64,000 nucleotides of DNA from Alphaproteobacteria bacterium HT1-32 (lineage in GTDB: Bacteria; Pseudomonadota; Alphaproteobacteria; Rhodospirillales; HT1-32): positions 584,709 through 648,708 of the forward strand of contig WJPL01000003.1 in assembly GCA_009649675.1 (NCBI GenBank). Direction: 5' to 3'. The translations under genes were made by a program, and so were the position numbers. How positions within the stretch are numbered: the stretch's first letter is position 1; each line of letters starts with the position of its first letter. Shown here one piece after another: positions 46,194 to 64,000 of the stretch. The notes under the pieces are model-generated. The model worked only from the letters and a program-made list of their open reading frames with translations. It ran no database searches and was not told the origin of the DNA.

Positions 46194-47384
46194 TTAGTCC
46201 TGGATCGAAGCGACGACGCCGGCACCGACAGTGCGGCCCCCTTCGCGGATAGCGAAGCGCAGTCCCTCGTCCATCGCGATCGGTGCAATAAGATTCACCG
46301 ACATCGCAATATTATCACCCGGCATGACCATCTCTGTGCCTTCCGGAAGTTCGATCGTCCCTGTCACGTCCGTCGTACGGAAGTAGAACTGCGGACGATA
46401 GTTCGAGAAGAACGGTGTATGACGACCGCCCTCTTCTTTCGTCAGGATGTAGCACTCGCACTTGAACTTCGTGTGCGGTGTGATCGAGCCCGGCTTCGCC
46501 AGAACCTGACCACGCTCCACGTCGTCGCGCTTCGTGCCACGCAGAAGTACACCAACGTTGTCCCCCGCACGACCTTCGTCGAGCAGCTTGCGGAACATTT
46601 CAACGCCCGTGCAGGTCGTCTTCGTCGTGTCCTTGATACCAACGATCGAGATTTCTTCACCAACCTTGATGATACCCGTCTCGATACGACCCGTCACAAC
46701 CGTGCCGCGACCAGAGATCGAGAACACGTCTTCGATCGGCATCAGGAACGGCTTGTCTACCGGACGCTCCGGCTGCGGGATATAGGCGTCAACCTGCGCC
46801 ATCAGCTCAAGGATCGCATCGTGGCCGGTTTCCTTGTTGGAATCTTCCAGCGCTGCGAGAGCCGAGCCCTTGACGATCGGAATATCGTCGCCCGGGAAAT
46901 CATAGGACGACAGCAGCTCACGAATTTCCATCTCGACAAGCTCGAGAAGCTCTTCGTCATCAACCTGATCGACCTTGTTCATGAAAACGACAAGCGCCGG
47001 AACACCAACCTGGCGGGCAAGAAGGATGTGCTCGCGGGTCTGCGGCATCGGGCCATCAGCTGCCGACACAACAAGAATCGCACCATCCATCTGCGCCGCA
47101 CCCGTGATCATGTTCTTCACATAATCAGCATGGCCCGGGCAATCGACATGCGCATAGTGACGGCTTTCCGTCTCATATTCCACATGTGCCGTCGAGATCG
47201 TGATACCACGTGCCTTCTCTTCAGGCGCCTTGTCAATCTGGTCATATGCCGTGAAGGCTGCACCACCGGCTTCCGCCAGTACCTTCGTGATCGCCGCCGT
47301 CAGCGACGTCTTGCCATGGTCAACGTGACCAATCGTGCCGATGTTGCAATGCGGCTTCGTGCGCTCAAACTTTGCCTTACCCAT
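46194..47384 (-). CDS. tuf: Translation elongation factor EF-Tu, copy 1
   Basis: EF-Tu carries aminoacyl-tRNA to the ribosome. The 396-residue protein has the GTP-binding motifs GHVDHGKT (19-26), DCPGHADY and NKVDQVDD, the effector loop with EEKARGITI, and domains II and III. It ends the str group rpsL-rpsG-fusA-tuf. The gene appears identical over its full 1191 bp to the second copy at 62810-64000, in the same orientation; flanking sequence differs at once, which points to gene conversion. Confidence 0.99.
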   Translation of the reverse strand: MGKAKFERTKPHCNIGTIGHVDHGKTSLTAAITKVLAEAGGAAFTAYDQIDKAPEEKARGITISTAHVEYETESRHYAHVDCPGHADYVKNMITGAAQMDGAILVVSAADGPMPQTREHILLARQVGVPALVVFMNKVDQVDDEELLELVEMEIRELLSSYDFPGDDIPIVKGSALAALEDSNKETGHDAILELMAQVDAYIPQPERPVDKPFLMPIEDVFSISGRGTVVTGRIETGIIKVGEEISIVGIKDTTKTTCTGVEMFRKLLDEGRAGDNVGVLLRGTKRDDVERGQVLAKPGSITPHTKFKCECYILTKEEGGRHTPFFSNYRPQFYFRTTDVTGTIELPEGTEMVMPGDNIAMSVNLIAPIAMDEGLRFAIREGGRTVGAGVVASIQD

Positions 47385-47413
47385 AACTCTCTCTCCAATT
47401 ATCTGGCGCTGGA

Positions 47414-49492
<2,079 letters not shown>

Positions 49493-49518
49493 AACGAGTT
49501 ATTCCGGTTGGATTTCTA

Positions 49519-49998
<480 letters not shown>

Positions 49999-50370
49999 TT
50001 ATTTCGGCCGCTTCGCGCCGTACTTCGAACGGCGTTGCTTGCGGTCCTTGACACCCTGGGTATCCAGCGTGCCGCGAATGATGTGGTAACGAACGCCCGG
50101 CAAATCCTTTACACGACCGCCGCGGATCATGACCACCGAATGCTCCTGAAGATTATGCCCCTCACCCGGGATGTAGGAGGTCACTTCAAAACCATTGGTC
50201 AGACGCACACGGGCAACCTTACGAAGCGCCGAGTTCGGCTTCTTCGGTGTGGTCGTATAGACGCGGGTGCAAACCCCACGCTTTTGCGGACAGGCCTTGA
50301 GGGCCGGTACGTTGTTTCGTGCAATCGGCTTGCGCCGGGGATTGCGAATCAACTGGTTAATTGTCGGCAT
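49999..50370 (-). CDS. rpsL: 30S ribosomal protein S12
   Basis: S12 lies in the decoding centre. The 123-residue protein keeps Lys at the two classic streptomycin positions ([12 protein letters not shown] near 43 and [13 protein letters not shown] near 88), so no common resistance substitution is seen. AAGGA lies upstream of the ATG at 50368-50370. It heads the str segment, after a leader of about 200 nt from a strong predicted promoter. Confidence 0.99.
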   Translation of the reverse strand: MPTINQLIRNPRRKPIARNNVPALKACPQKRGVCTRVYTTTPKKPNSALRKVARVRLTNGFEVTSYIPGEGHNLQEHSVVMIRGGRVKDLPGVRYHIIRGTLDTQGVKDRKQRRSKYGAKRPK

Positions 50371-50580
50371 CCGACACCTTTTCCTTAATCAAACCTAATG
50401 GTCGACGCAGCCGCGCCGGGTTTATGTTTCTGCAAAACCAAACCGCACCCTATGTCCGTCGTCTCTTTCGACGGCCAGGCTGCGGATAATTTCACTGCCT
50501 TGCGGCTGTATATTCTCGCGTTTCCCATCTTGCCACTGCGTCTCGGGCGTATGCCGACCACCAGTGGCTAGGAGGCGCGC

Positions 50581-50609
50581 AATATATTCACAGGGGTCTG
50601 GAGCGTCAA
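50581..50609 (-). promoter_or_regulatory. Sigma-70-like promoter upstream of rpsL
   Basis: On the minus strand TTGACG (50604-50609) and TATATT (50581-50586) are 17 bp apart; each matches five of six consensus positions. The predicted start near 50574 gives a leader of about 200 nt to rpsL. It should drive the str genes and probably the S10-spc genes that follow. Confidence 0.85.
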
Positions 50610-50645
50610 GCGCCGTTCTTAACTAAAGTAAAACCCTTGTGAATC

Positions 50646-50692
50646 GCTGTTCGTGAAGGCAATTGGGTAACATCCTTACCCTCACGAACAGC
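50646..50692 (-). other. Large hairpin immediately downstream of rpoC
   Basis: Outer arms GCTGTTCGTGA (50646-50656) and TCACGAACAGC (50682-50692) pair over 11 bp. Inner arms GGGTAA and TTACCC (50665-50670, 50676-50681) add 6 bp with a 5-nt loop and an 8-nt one-sided bulge. It begins about 14 nt after the rpoC stop. The tail reads GATTCACAAGGGTTTTAC, so it is not a classic intrinsic terminator; it may define the rpoBC mRNA 3' end by processing. Confidence 0.7.
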
Positions 50693-50706
50693 TAAACGAA
50701 CGATTA

Positions 50707-55083
<4,377 letters not shown>

Positions 55084-55105
55084 TCATATGTCCTGAGACG
55101 TTCGA

Positions 55106-59278
<4,173 letters not shown>

Positions 59279-59318
59279 TGAGCGCCTCGATTCCTGGTCT
59301 GTTGCCCCTGATGCATGC

Positions 59319-59420
59319 TTGCAGACGGAGGAGCATCCCATCTGCAAACCGAAATTTTCTGTTCGACCCCGAAACGGGGTCAGGCCGGACGGTCAACCCC
59401 GCAGGGTCGGCCGTCCGGCC
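59319..59420 (-). promoter_or_regulatory. Three stacked hairpins between rplL and rpoB
   Basis: In transcription order: GGCCGGACGG/CCGTCCGGCC (59383-59392 with 59411-59420, perfect 10 bp), GACCCCG-TTT-CGGGGTC (59365-59381, perfect 7 bp), and TTGCAGATGG/CCGTCTGCAA (59319-59328 with 59338-59347, 10 bp with one G-U). None has a proper U-tract. In E. coli this spacer carries an attenuator and an RNase III site; a similar job is inferred. Confidence 0.8.
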
Positions 59421-59445
59421 TTGGTATCAAAGCCCGCGAAGCGGA

Positions 59446-59823
59446 TTACTTGAGCGCAACCGTTGCGCCTGCTTCTTCCAGCTTCTTCTTCAGCTCTTCA
59501 GCTTCTGCCTTGTCCACGCCTTCCTTGACGGGCTTCGGCGCGCCTTCGACCAGGTCCTTGGCTTCTTTCAGACCAAGGCCGGTGATGGCACGAACTTCCT
59601 TAATAACGTTGATCTTCTTGTCGCCAGCGGCTTCAAGAATCACGTCAAAGGAGTCTTTTTCTTCTTCAGCGGCAGCTTCGCCACCAGCAGCTGCGACGCC
59701 GGCTACGGCAACCGGAGCAGCGGCGGAAACGCCCCACTTTTCTTCGAGCATTTTTGACAGCTCAGCAGCTTCGAGCACTGTGAGGCTCGACAGTTCTTCA
59801 ACAATCTTATCCAAATCAGCCAT
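59446..59823 (-). CDS. rplL: 50S ribosomal protein L7/L12
   Basis: The 125-residue stalk protein has the N-terminal dimerisation helices (about 1-30), an Ala/Gly hinge ([18 protein letters not shown]) and the factor-binding C domain (about 55-125) with [23 protein letters not shown]. It binds L10 and recruits GTPase factors. It lies 39 bp after rplJ and is followed by the hairpin-rich rpoB spacer. Confidence 0.99.
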   Translation of the reverse strand: MADLDKIVEELSSLTVLEAAELSKMLEEKWGVSAAAPVAVAGVAAAGGEAAAEEEKDSFDVILEAAGDKKINVIKEVRAITGLGLKEAKDLVEGAPKPVKEGVDKAEAEELKKKLEEAGATVALK

Positions 59824-59862
59824 TTGATATCTCTCCTAAGGCTTGAACTTTATGGTACCGCT

Positions 59863-60381
59863 TCAAGCGGCCTCGCCCAATTGACTTTTCGCATGCAGAA
59901 CCCGTGCAATCTGACCACCAGGTGCCTGAAGCACACCGGCAATACGTGTTGCAGGGGTATTGACCATACCGACGATCTTCGCCCGCAGCTCATCCAGGCT
60001 CGGAAGAGTTGCCAGCGACTTGATGCCGTCAAGGTCAAGAATCTGCTCGCCCAGCGCGCCACCCTGAATCACCAATTTCTCATTCTTCTTGGCGTATTCC
60101 ACAGCAACTTTCGCAGCAGCCACCGGGTCCGACGAATAAGCAATAGCCGTCGGGCCGGTGAACAGATCTGCGATATTCTGGTACGGCGTTCCATCGAGAG
60201 CGAGACGCGTGATCCGGTTCTTGGTCACTTTAAGGCTTGCTCCGGCACCCAGCATCTGACGCCGCAGGTCAGTCATTTCAGCCACCGACAGCCCACTATA
60301 GTGGGTGACGACAACGATCGACGTTTCTGCGAACACCTGATTCAGAGATGCGACGAGCTCGGCTTTTTGTGCTCGGTTCAC
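59863..60381 (-). CDS. rplJ: 50S ribosomal protein L10, GTG start
   Basis: L10 is the base of the L7/L12 stalk and in many bacteria represses its own operon. The 172-residue protein has [33 protein letters not shown] and a C-terminal helix for L12 binding. The start codon is GTG at 60379-60381 with GGAG upstream. It is preceded by a 257-nt structured leader where an L10-binding site is expected. Confidence 0.98.
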   Translation of the reverse strand: MNRAQKAELVASLNQVFAETSIVVVTHYSGLSVAEMTDLRRQMLGAGASLKVTKNRITRLALDGTPYQNIADLFTGPTAIAYSSDPVAAAKVAVEYAKKNEKLVIQGGALGEQILDLDGIKSLATLPSLDELRAKIVGMVNTPATRIAGVLQAPGGQIARVLHAKSQLGEAA

Positions 60382-60638
60382 GTATCGTCTCCGATGTTCA
60401 TGATCATGCGGATTGCATGATCACCGTTTCACCAGGACCCCGGCCCGAAGGCCGTGATCCGCGAGATCTGTCCAGCGTCAAAGTTCAAGCCGTTACACCG
60501 CATCGCGGCAAAACGGTTATCACTCTGTCTGTGCGGGACTTGCCGGCGGTTTCCCGCCTGCCCGCAGTCTCGGACAGTTTGGCCGGTTGCCCGGCCGATC
60601 CACCACCCGGAGGTGGCGAAACCTTCAGACCAGCGACG
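60382..60638 (-). promoter_or_regulatory. Structured leader upstream of rplJ (probable L10 leader)
   Basis: The gap between rplA and rplJ holds compact hairpins: CCACC/GGTGG (60603-60616), GGCCGG/CCGGCC (60581-60596), GGCGG/CCGCC (60545-60558) and, 20 nt before the rplJ GTG, a perfect 9-bp stem TGATCATGC/GCATGATCA (60401-60423). Position and structure fit the ribosomal L10 leader, by which L10 or L10-L12 represses translation. The exact kink-turn was not verified. Confidence 0.7.
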
Positions 60639-61340
60639 TCAGTTCTGTGTCGTCACGCTGGCCAGATCAACCCGGACGCTCGGACCCATGGTCGAAGTCA
60701 GGCTGATCTTCTTTACATAAGTACCTTTGGCACCTGTCGGCTTGGCTTTCATGATCGCATCAACAAAAGCCTCGACATTGCCCTTCAGCTTTTCGCCACC
60801 AAAGCTCACCTTGCCGATACCAGCATGAACGACCCCGGCCTTTTCAGTCCGGAACTCGACCTGGCCAGCCTTGGCATTCGTGACGGCTTCCGCAACATTC
60901 GGGGTAACCGTCCCGAGCTTCGGGTTCGGCATCAGGCCACGCGGGCCAAGCACCTTACCGAGGCGACCGACAACAGCCATCATGTCCGGCGTTGCGATGC
61001 AGCGGTCAAAATTCATCTCACCCTTCTGGATTGCTTCCATCAGGTCTTCCGCGCCGACGATGTCAGCCCCGGCTTCGCGGGCTTCATCAGCCTTTGCGTC
61101 GCGGGCAAACACGGCAACCCGGACGGTCTTGCCGGTACCATTCGGCAGCGACACCATGCCGCGCACCATCTGGTCCGCATGACGCGGATCAACACCGAGA
61201 TTCATCGAGATTTCGATGGTCTCGTCAAATTTCGTCTTGCTGCGCTCTGTGAGCAGCTTCAGGGCATCGTCGACCGAATAATCGGCAACCCGGTCAATGC
61301 CGTCGCGTGCGGCTGTAAGCCGTTTTCCAATTTTACCCAT
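60639..61340 (-). CDS. rplA: 50S ribosomal protein L1
   Basis: L1 forms the mobile E-site stalk and represses its own operon in E. coli. The 233-residue protein has [18 protein letters not shown], the domain II segment [21 protein letters not shown] in outline with [15 protein letters not shown], and the C-terminal [15 protein letters not shown]. It lies 2 bp after rplK. Confidence 0.99.
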   Translation of the reverse strand: MGKIGKRLTAARDGIDRVADYSVDDALKLLTERSKTKFDETIEISMNLGVDPRHADQMVRGMVSLPNGTGKTVRVAVFARDAKADEAREAGADIVGAEDLMEAIQKGEMNFDRCIATPDMMAVVGRLGKVLGPRGLMPNPKLGTVTPNVAEAVTNAKAGQVEFRTEKAGVVHAGIGKVSFGGEKLKGNVEAFVDAIMKAKPTGAKGTYVKKISLTSTMGPSVRVDLASVTTQN

Positions 61341-61342
61341 GA

Positions 61343-61774
61343 CTACCCCACTACCTCGATGCCCATCGACCGCGCAGAACCGGCAAGCATGCTGATTGCG
61401 GCGTCGACGTCGTTGGCGTTCAGATCAGCCATCTTGATTTCGGCGATCTCTTTAAGCTGCTTGCGCGTTACCTTACCAACGGTGCTGCCCTTGCCAGGAG
61501 TCGAGGACCCCTTGTCTTTCTTGGCAGCCCGCTTGATATAGTAACTGGCAGGCGGGGTCTTGGTGACGAAGGTGAAGGAGCGGTCACCGTAAGCGGTGAT
61601 AACCACCGGCGTCGGGACACCCGGCTCCATACCCTGCGTTGCGGCGTTAAACGCCTTGCAGAATTCCATGATATTCAGACCCGCCTGACCAAGTGCCGGG
61701 CCGACTGGCGGCGACGGATTGGCTTTTCCGGACGGAATCTGGAGCTTGATATAGCCCGTGATTTTCTTTGCCAT
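61343..61774 (-). CDS. rplK: 50S ribosomal protein L11
   Basis: L11 forms the GTPase-associated centre and is needed for stringent RelA activation. The 143-residue protein has the proline-rich [20 protein letters not shown], the CKAFNAATQ region and the C-terminal RNA-binding domain ending [10 protein letters not shown]. It lies 67 bp after nusG and 2 bp before rplA. Confidence 0.99.
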   Translation of the reverse strand: MAKKITGYIKLQIPSGKANPSPPVGPALGQAGLNIMEFCKAFNAATQGMEPGVPTPVVITAYGDRSFTFVTKTPPASYYIKRAAKKDKGSSTPGKGSTVGKVTRKQLKEIAEIKMADLNANDVDAAISMLAGSARSMGIEVVG

Positions 61775-61841
61775 TATATCCTCAGTTTTTCATTTCCGGG
61801 CCGCGGTACGGTGTGACGCACCTCCCGCGGATTTCAGCCGA

Positions 61842-62372
61842 TCAGAGCTTTTCCACCTGGGAATATTCCAGCTCGACCGGCGTCGACCGGCCAAAGATGG
61901 ACACAGCCACCTTCAGACGGGCCTTCTCTTCATCCACATCCTCAACATAACCGTTGAAGGAAGCGAAAGGACCATCGGAGACACGCACCTGTTCCCCGAT
62001 ATCGAAAGTGATCGACGGCTTCGGCCGGTCGATACCTTCCTGAATCTGCTGCACGATGCGCTCGGCTTCCTTGTCGGTAATCGGCGTCGGCTTGCCGCCC
62101 GCCCCGAGGAAGCCGGTCACTTTCGGCGTATTCTTGATAAGAACCCAGGTTTCGTCCGTCAGTTCCATGCGAACCAACACATAGCCCGGGAAAAATTTCC
62201 GCTCCGACTGCACCTTCGCGCCACGACGGACCTCGACAACTTCCTCAACCGGAACCAGTACATCGCTTATCAGCTCATCGAGACCACGTTGCGCAGCCTG
62301 TTCCCGAACCGCCTGAGCAACTTTCTGCTCGGACCCCGAATAGACATGTGTAACATACCAGCGCATCGCCAT
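61842..62372 (-). CDS. nusG: Transcription elongation/antitermination factor NusG
   Basis: NusG binds RNA polymerase and links it to Rho or to S10 on the leading ribosome. The 176-residue protein has the NGN domain ([17 protein letters not shown] to about 115, with [15 protein letters not shown]) and the KOW domain (about 125-176, [22 protein letters not shown]). It starts 3 bp after secE. An ATG two codons in could also serve as start. Confidence 0.98.
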   Translation of the reverse strand: MAMRWYVTHVYSGSEQKVAQAVREQAAQRGLDELISDVLVPVEEVVEVRRGAKVQSERKFFPGYVLVRMELTDETWVLIKNTPKVTGFLGAGGKPTPITDKEAERIVQQIQEGIDRPKPSITFDIGEQVRVSDGPFASFNGYVEDVDEEKARLKVAVSIFGRSTPVELEYSQVEKL

Positions 62373-62375
62373 AGA

Positions 62376-62576
62376 TCAGCCTCCCAGCCCGAAAATCAGT
62401 TCAACGCCGAGCGCCAGAATCTGATCAATCGCCAAAAAGAAAAGCGCGGCAATGAACACCATGACAAACACCATGATGGTGGTAACCGTGGTTTCCTTGC
62501 GCGTCGGCCAGGTAACTTTTGATACTTCCTGTCTGACCTGTCTTACAAAGTCAGCGGGGGACGTCTTGCTCGCCAT
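62376..62576 (-). CDS. secE: Preprotein translocase subunit SecE
   Basis: The 66-residue short form has the conserved amphipathic segment FVRQVRQEVSKVTWPTRKE and a single membrane helix (about 32-55). It clamps SecY in the translocon. It lies 64 bp after tRNA-Trp, with a promoter-like pair in that gap, and 3 bp before nusG. The E. coli form has two additional helices; their absence is normal here. Confidence 0.97.
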   Translation of the reverse strand: MASKTSPADFVRQVRQEVSKVTWPTRKETTVTTIMVFVMVFIAALFFLAIDQILALGVELIFGLGG

Positions 62577-62603
62577 TCAAATGCCGCTTTCCGGGGAAAG
62601 CCC

Positions 62604-62632
62604 TAAATATTGTTTCAGCAGCCGTATTGCAA
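62604..62632 (-). promoter_or_regulatory. Promoter-like sequence upstream of secE
   Basis: On the minus strand TTGCAA (62627-62632) and TATTTA (62604-62609) are separated by 17 bp. The start near 62597 would give a leader of about 20 nt before the secE ATG. A 7-bp dyad GCTTTCC/GGAAAGC (62586-62601) overlaps the predicted start and the weak Shine-Dalgarno. Confidence 0.6.
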
Positions 62633-62640
62633 GTCCGGGC

Positions 62641-62716
<76 letters not shown>

Positions 62717-62750
62717 GTGCTCTCGCCCTGCGATGCAATTTATCCAAATT

Positions 62751-62800
62751 GAAAATCGACAATCGGGAGCGTCTTTTAACAGACACTCCCGGAATGTCGA
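62751..62800 (-). terminator. Long hairpin terminator after tuf2
   Basis: Outer arms TCGACA/TGTCGA (62756-62761 with 62795-62800), then CGGGAG/CTCCCG and GTCT/AGAC around a 6-nt loop (62764-62791), make a long interrupted stem. On the minus strand TTTTCAATTT follows it. It lies 9 nt after the tuf2 stop and would limit tuf2 readthrough into tRNA-Trp and secE. Confidence 0.8.
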
Positions 62801-62809
62801 TCTGTAGTA

Positions 62810-64000
62810 TTAGTCCTGGATCGAAGCGACGACGCCGGCACCGACAGTGCGGCCCCCTTCGCGGATAGCGAAGCGCAGTCCCTCGTCCATCGCGATCGGT
62901 GCAATAAGATTCACCGACATCGCAATATTATCACCCGGCATGACCATCTCTGTGCCTTCCGGAAGTTCGATCGTCCCTGTCACGTCCGTCGTACGGAAGT
63001 AGAACTGCGGACGATAGTTCGAGAAGAACGGTGTATGACGACCGCCCTCTTCTTTCGTCAGGATGTAGCACTCGCACTTGAACTTCGTGTGCGGTGTGAT
63101 CGAGCCCGGCTTCGCCAGAACCTGACCACGCTCCACGTCGTCGCGCTTCGTGCCACGCAGAAGTACACCAACGTTGTCCCCCGCACGACCTTCGTCGAGC
63201 AGCTTGCGGAACATTTCAACGCCCGTGCAGGTCGTCTTCGTCGTGTCCTTGATACCAACGATCGAGATTTCTTCACCAACCTTGATGATACCCGTCTCGA
63301 TACGACCCGTCACAACCGTGCCGCGACCAGAGATCGAGAACACGTCTTCGATCGGCATCAGGAACGGCTTGTCTACCGGACGCTCCGGCTGCGGGATATA
63401 GGCGTCAACCTGCGCCATCAGCTCAAGGATCGCATCGTGGCCGGTTTCCTTGTTGGAATCTTCCAGCGCTGCGAGAGCCGAGCCCTTGACGATCGGAATA
63501 TCGTCGCCCGGGAAATCATAGGACGACAGCAGCTCACGAATTTCCATCTCGACAAGCTCGAGAAGCTCTTCGTCATCAACCTGATCGACCTTGTTCATGA
63601 AAACGACAAGCGCCGGAACACCAACCTGGCGGGCAAGAAGGATGTGCTCGCGGGTCTGCGGCATCGGGCCATCAGCTGCCGACACAACAAGAATCGCACC
63701 ATCCATCTGCGCCGCACCCGTGATCATGTTCTTCACATAATCAGCATGGCCCGGGCAATCGACATGCGCATAGTGACGGCTTTCCGTCTCATATTCCACA
63801 TGTGCCGTCGAGATCGTGATACCACGTGCCTTCTCTTCAGGCGCCTTGTCAATCTGGTCATATGCCGTGAAGGCTGCACCACCGGCTTCCGCCAGTACCT
63901 TCGTGATCGCCGCCGTCAGCGACGTCTTGCCATGGTCAACGTGACCAATCGTGCCGATGTTGCAATGCGGCTTCGTGCGCTCAAACTTTGCCTTACCCAT
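62810..64000 (-). CDS. tuf: Translation elongation factor EF-Tu, copy 2
   Basis: The 396-residue protein is identical in sequence to copy 1 and the DNA also looks the same by eye. It has GHVDHGKT (19-26), [16 protein letters not shown] and all three domains. The ATG is the last three bases of the window, so upstream sequence cannot be seen. A hairpin terminator follows the stop, then tRNA-Trp and secE. This position is the second common site of tuf duplication in proteobacteria. Confidence 0.99.
   Translation of the reverse strand: MGKAKFERTKPHCNIGTIGHVDHGKTSLTAAITKVLAEAGGAAFTAYDQIDKAPEEKARGITISTAHVEYETESRHYAHVDCPGHADYVKNMITGAAQMDGAILVVSAADGPMPQTREHILLARQVGVPALVVFMNKVDQVDDEELLELVEMEIRELLSSYDFPGDDIPIVKGSALAALEDSNKETGHDAILELMAQVDAYIPQPERPVDKPFLMPIEDVFSISGRGTVVTGRIETGIIKVGEEISIVGIKDTTKTTCTGVEMFRKLLDEGRAGDNVGVLLRGTKRDDVERGQVLAKPGSITPHTKFKCECYILTKEEGGRHTPFFSNYRPQFYFRTTDVTGTIELPEGTEMVMPGDNIAMSVNLIAPIAMDEGLRFAIREGGRTVGAGVVASIQD

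Larger units (their letters stand above)
50371..50706 (-). promoter_or_regulatory. 336-bp intergenic region between rpoC and rpsL: 3' hairpin, promoter and structured leader
   Basis: No gene is seen. From the rpoC side it holds a large bulged hairpin (50646-50692), a sigma-70-like promoter (50581-50609), a hairpin with GCCACTG/CAGTGGC arms at 50532-50568, right at the predicted 5' end, and a 6-bp hairpin CCGTCG/CGACGG (50456-50474). About 85 nt of unremarkable leader with AAGGA then precede the rpsL ATG. It is the largest gap in the superoperon. Confidence 0.8.

Noticed and set aside
59279..59347. N-terminal extension of rpoB by 23 codons
   Set aside because: It falls in the hairpin-rich spacer; family proteins begin at MAKSFTG.

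Overview
The window is a chromosomal segment of an alphaproteobacterium. The evidence is the ribosomal and RNA polymerase protein sequences, the unbroken order tuf - tRNA-Trp - secE-nusG-rplKAJL-rpoBC - rpsLG-fusA-tuf - S10 - spc - alpha, an adk gene between secY and rpsM, no rpsD in the alpha operon, and neighbours such as ATP12, PhaC, IspZ and AlaC-Hom-GlpX-RecJ. Rhodospirillales or a neighbouring order fits; the genus cannot be read from the sequence. No insertion sequence, prophage, integrase, plasmid gene or CRISPR array was seen. All three tRNA genes (Glu UUC, Leu GAG, Trp CCA) lie on the minus strand and encode their own CCA end.

Region 1 (1-13.6 kb) is metabolic and housekeeping: a 3'-truncated trhO, tRNA-Glu, a minus-strand block alaC-hom-glpX-recJ (amino-acid synthesis, gluconeogenesis, DNA repair), a proline-rich OmpA-type lipoprotein, a plus-strand pair of phaC and an orphan formyltransferase-like gene, a soluble chemoreceptor, the magnesium channel mgtE and tRNA-Leu.

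Region 2 (13.6-32.3 kb) holds lipB, then a tandem pair of cytosolic GGDEF proteins with DgcZ-like N-terminal domains. The first has a dead catalytic motif but keeps its c-di-GMP inhibitory-site motif. After these come acyP-lysE-pccA-pccB, ispZ with an EamA transporter, ATP12-AsmA-HAD, a second OmpA-type lipoprotein, rluC-crcB, a divergent kinase-like gene, rarA and a Do-family protease.

Region 3 (32.3-64 kb) is one continuous minus-strand superoperon for translation and transcription, read from tuf2 at the right edge to rplQ. The two tuf copies appear identical over 1191 bp and lie 16.6 kb apart as direct repeats. Strong sigma-70-like promoters can be read before rpsL, before rpsM (both hexamers match the consensus) and before secE. 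Hairpins sit between tuf2 and tRNA-Trp, rplA and rplJ, rplL and rpoB, rpoC and rpsL, tuf1 and rpsJ, rpsK and rpoA, and after rplQ. They suggest that expression is tuned segment by segment along the cluster.

I did not find a clearly new multi-gene system. The most interesting items are the tandem degenerate and intact GGDEF pair, the structured leaders and possible attenuators inside the ribosomal superoperon, the TTG start of rpsM, and the phaC-formyltransferase pairing.
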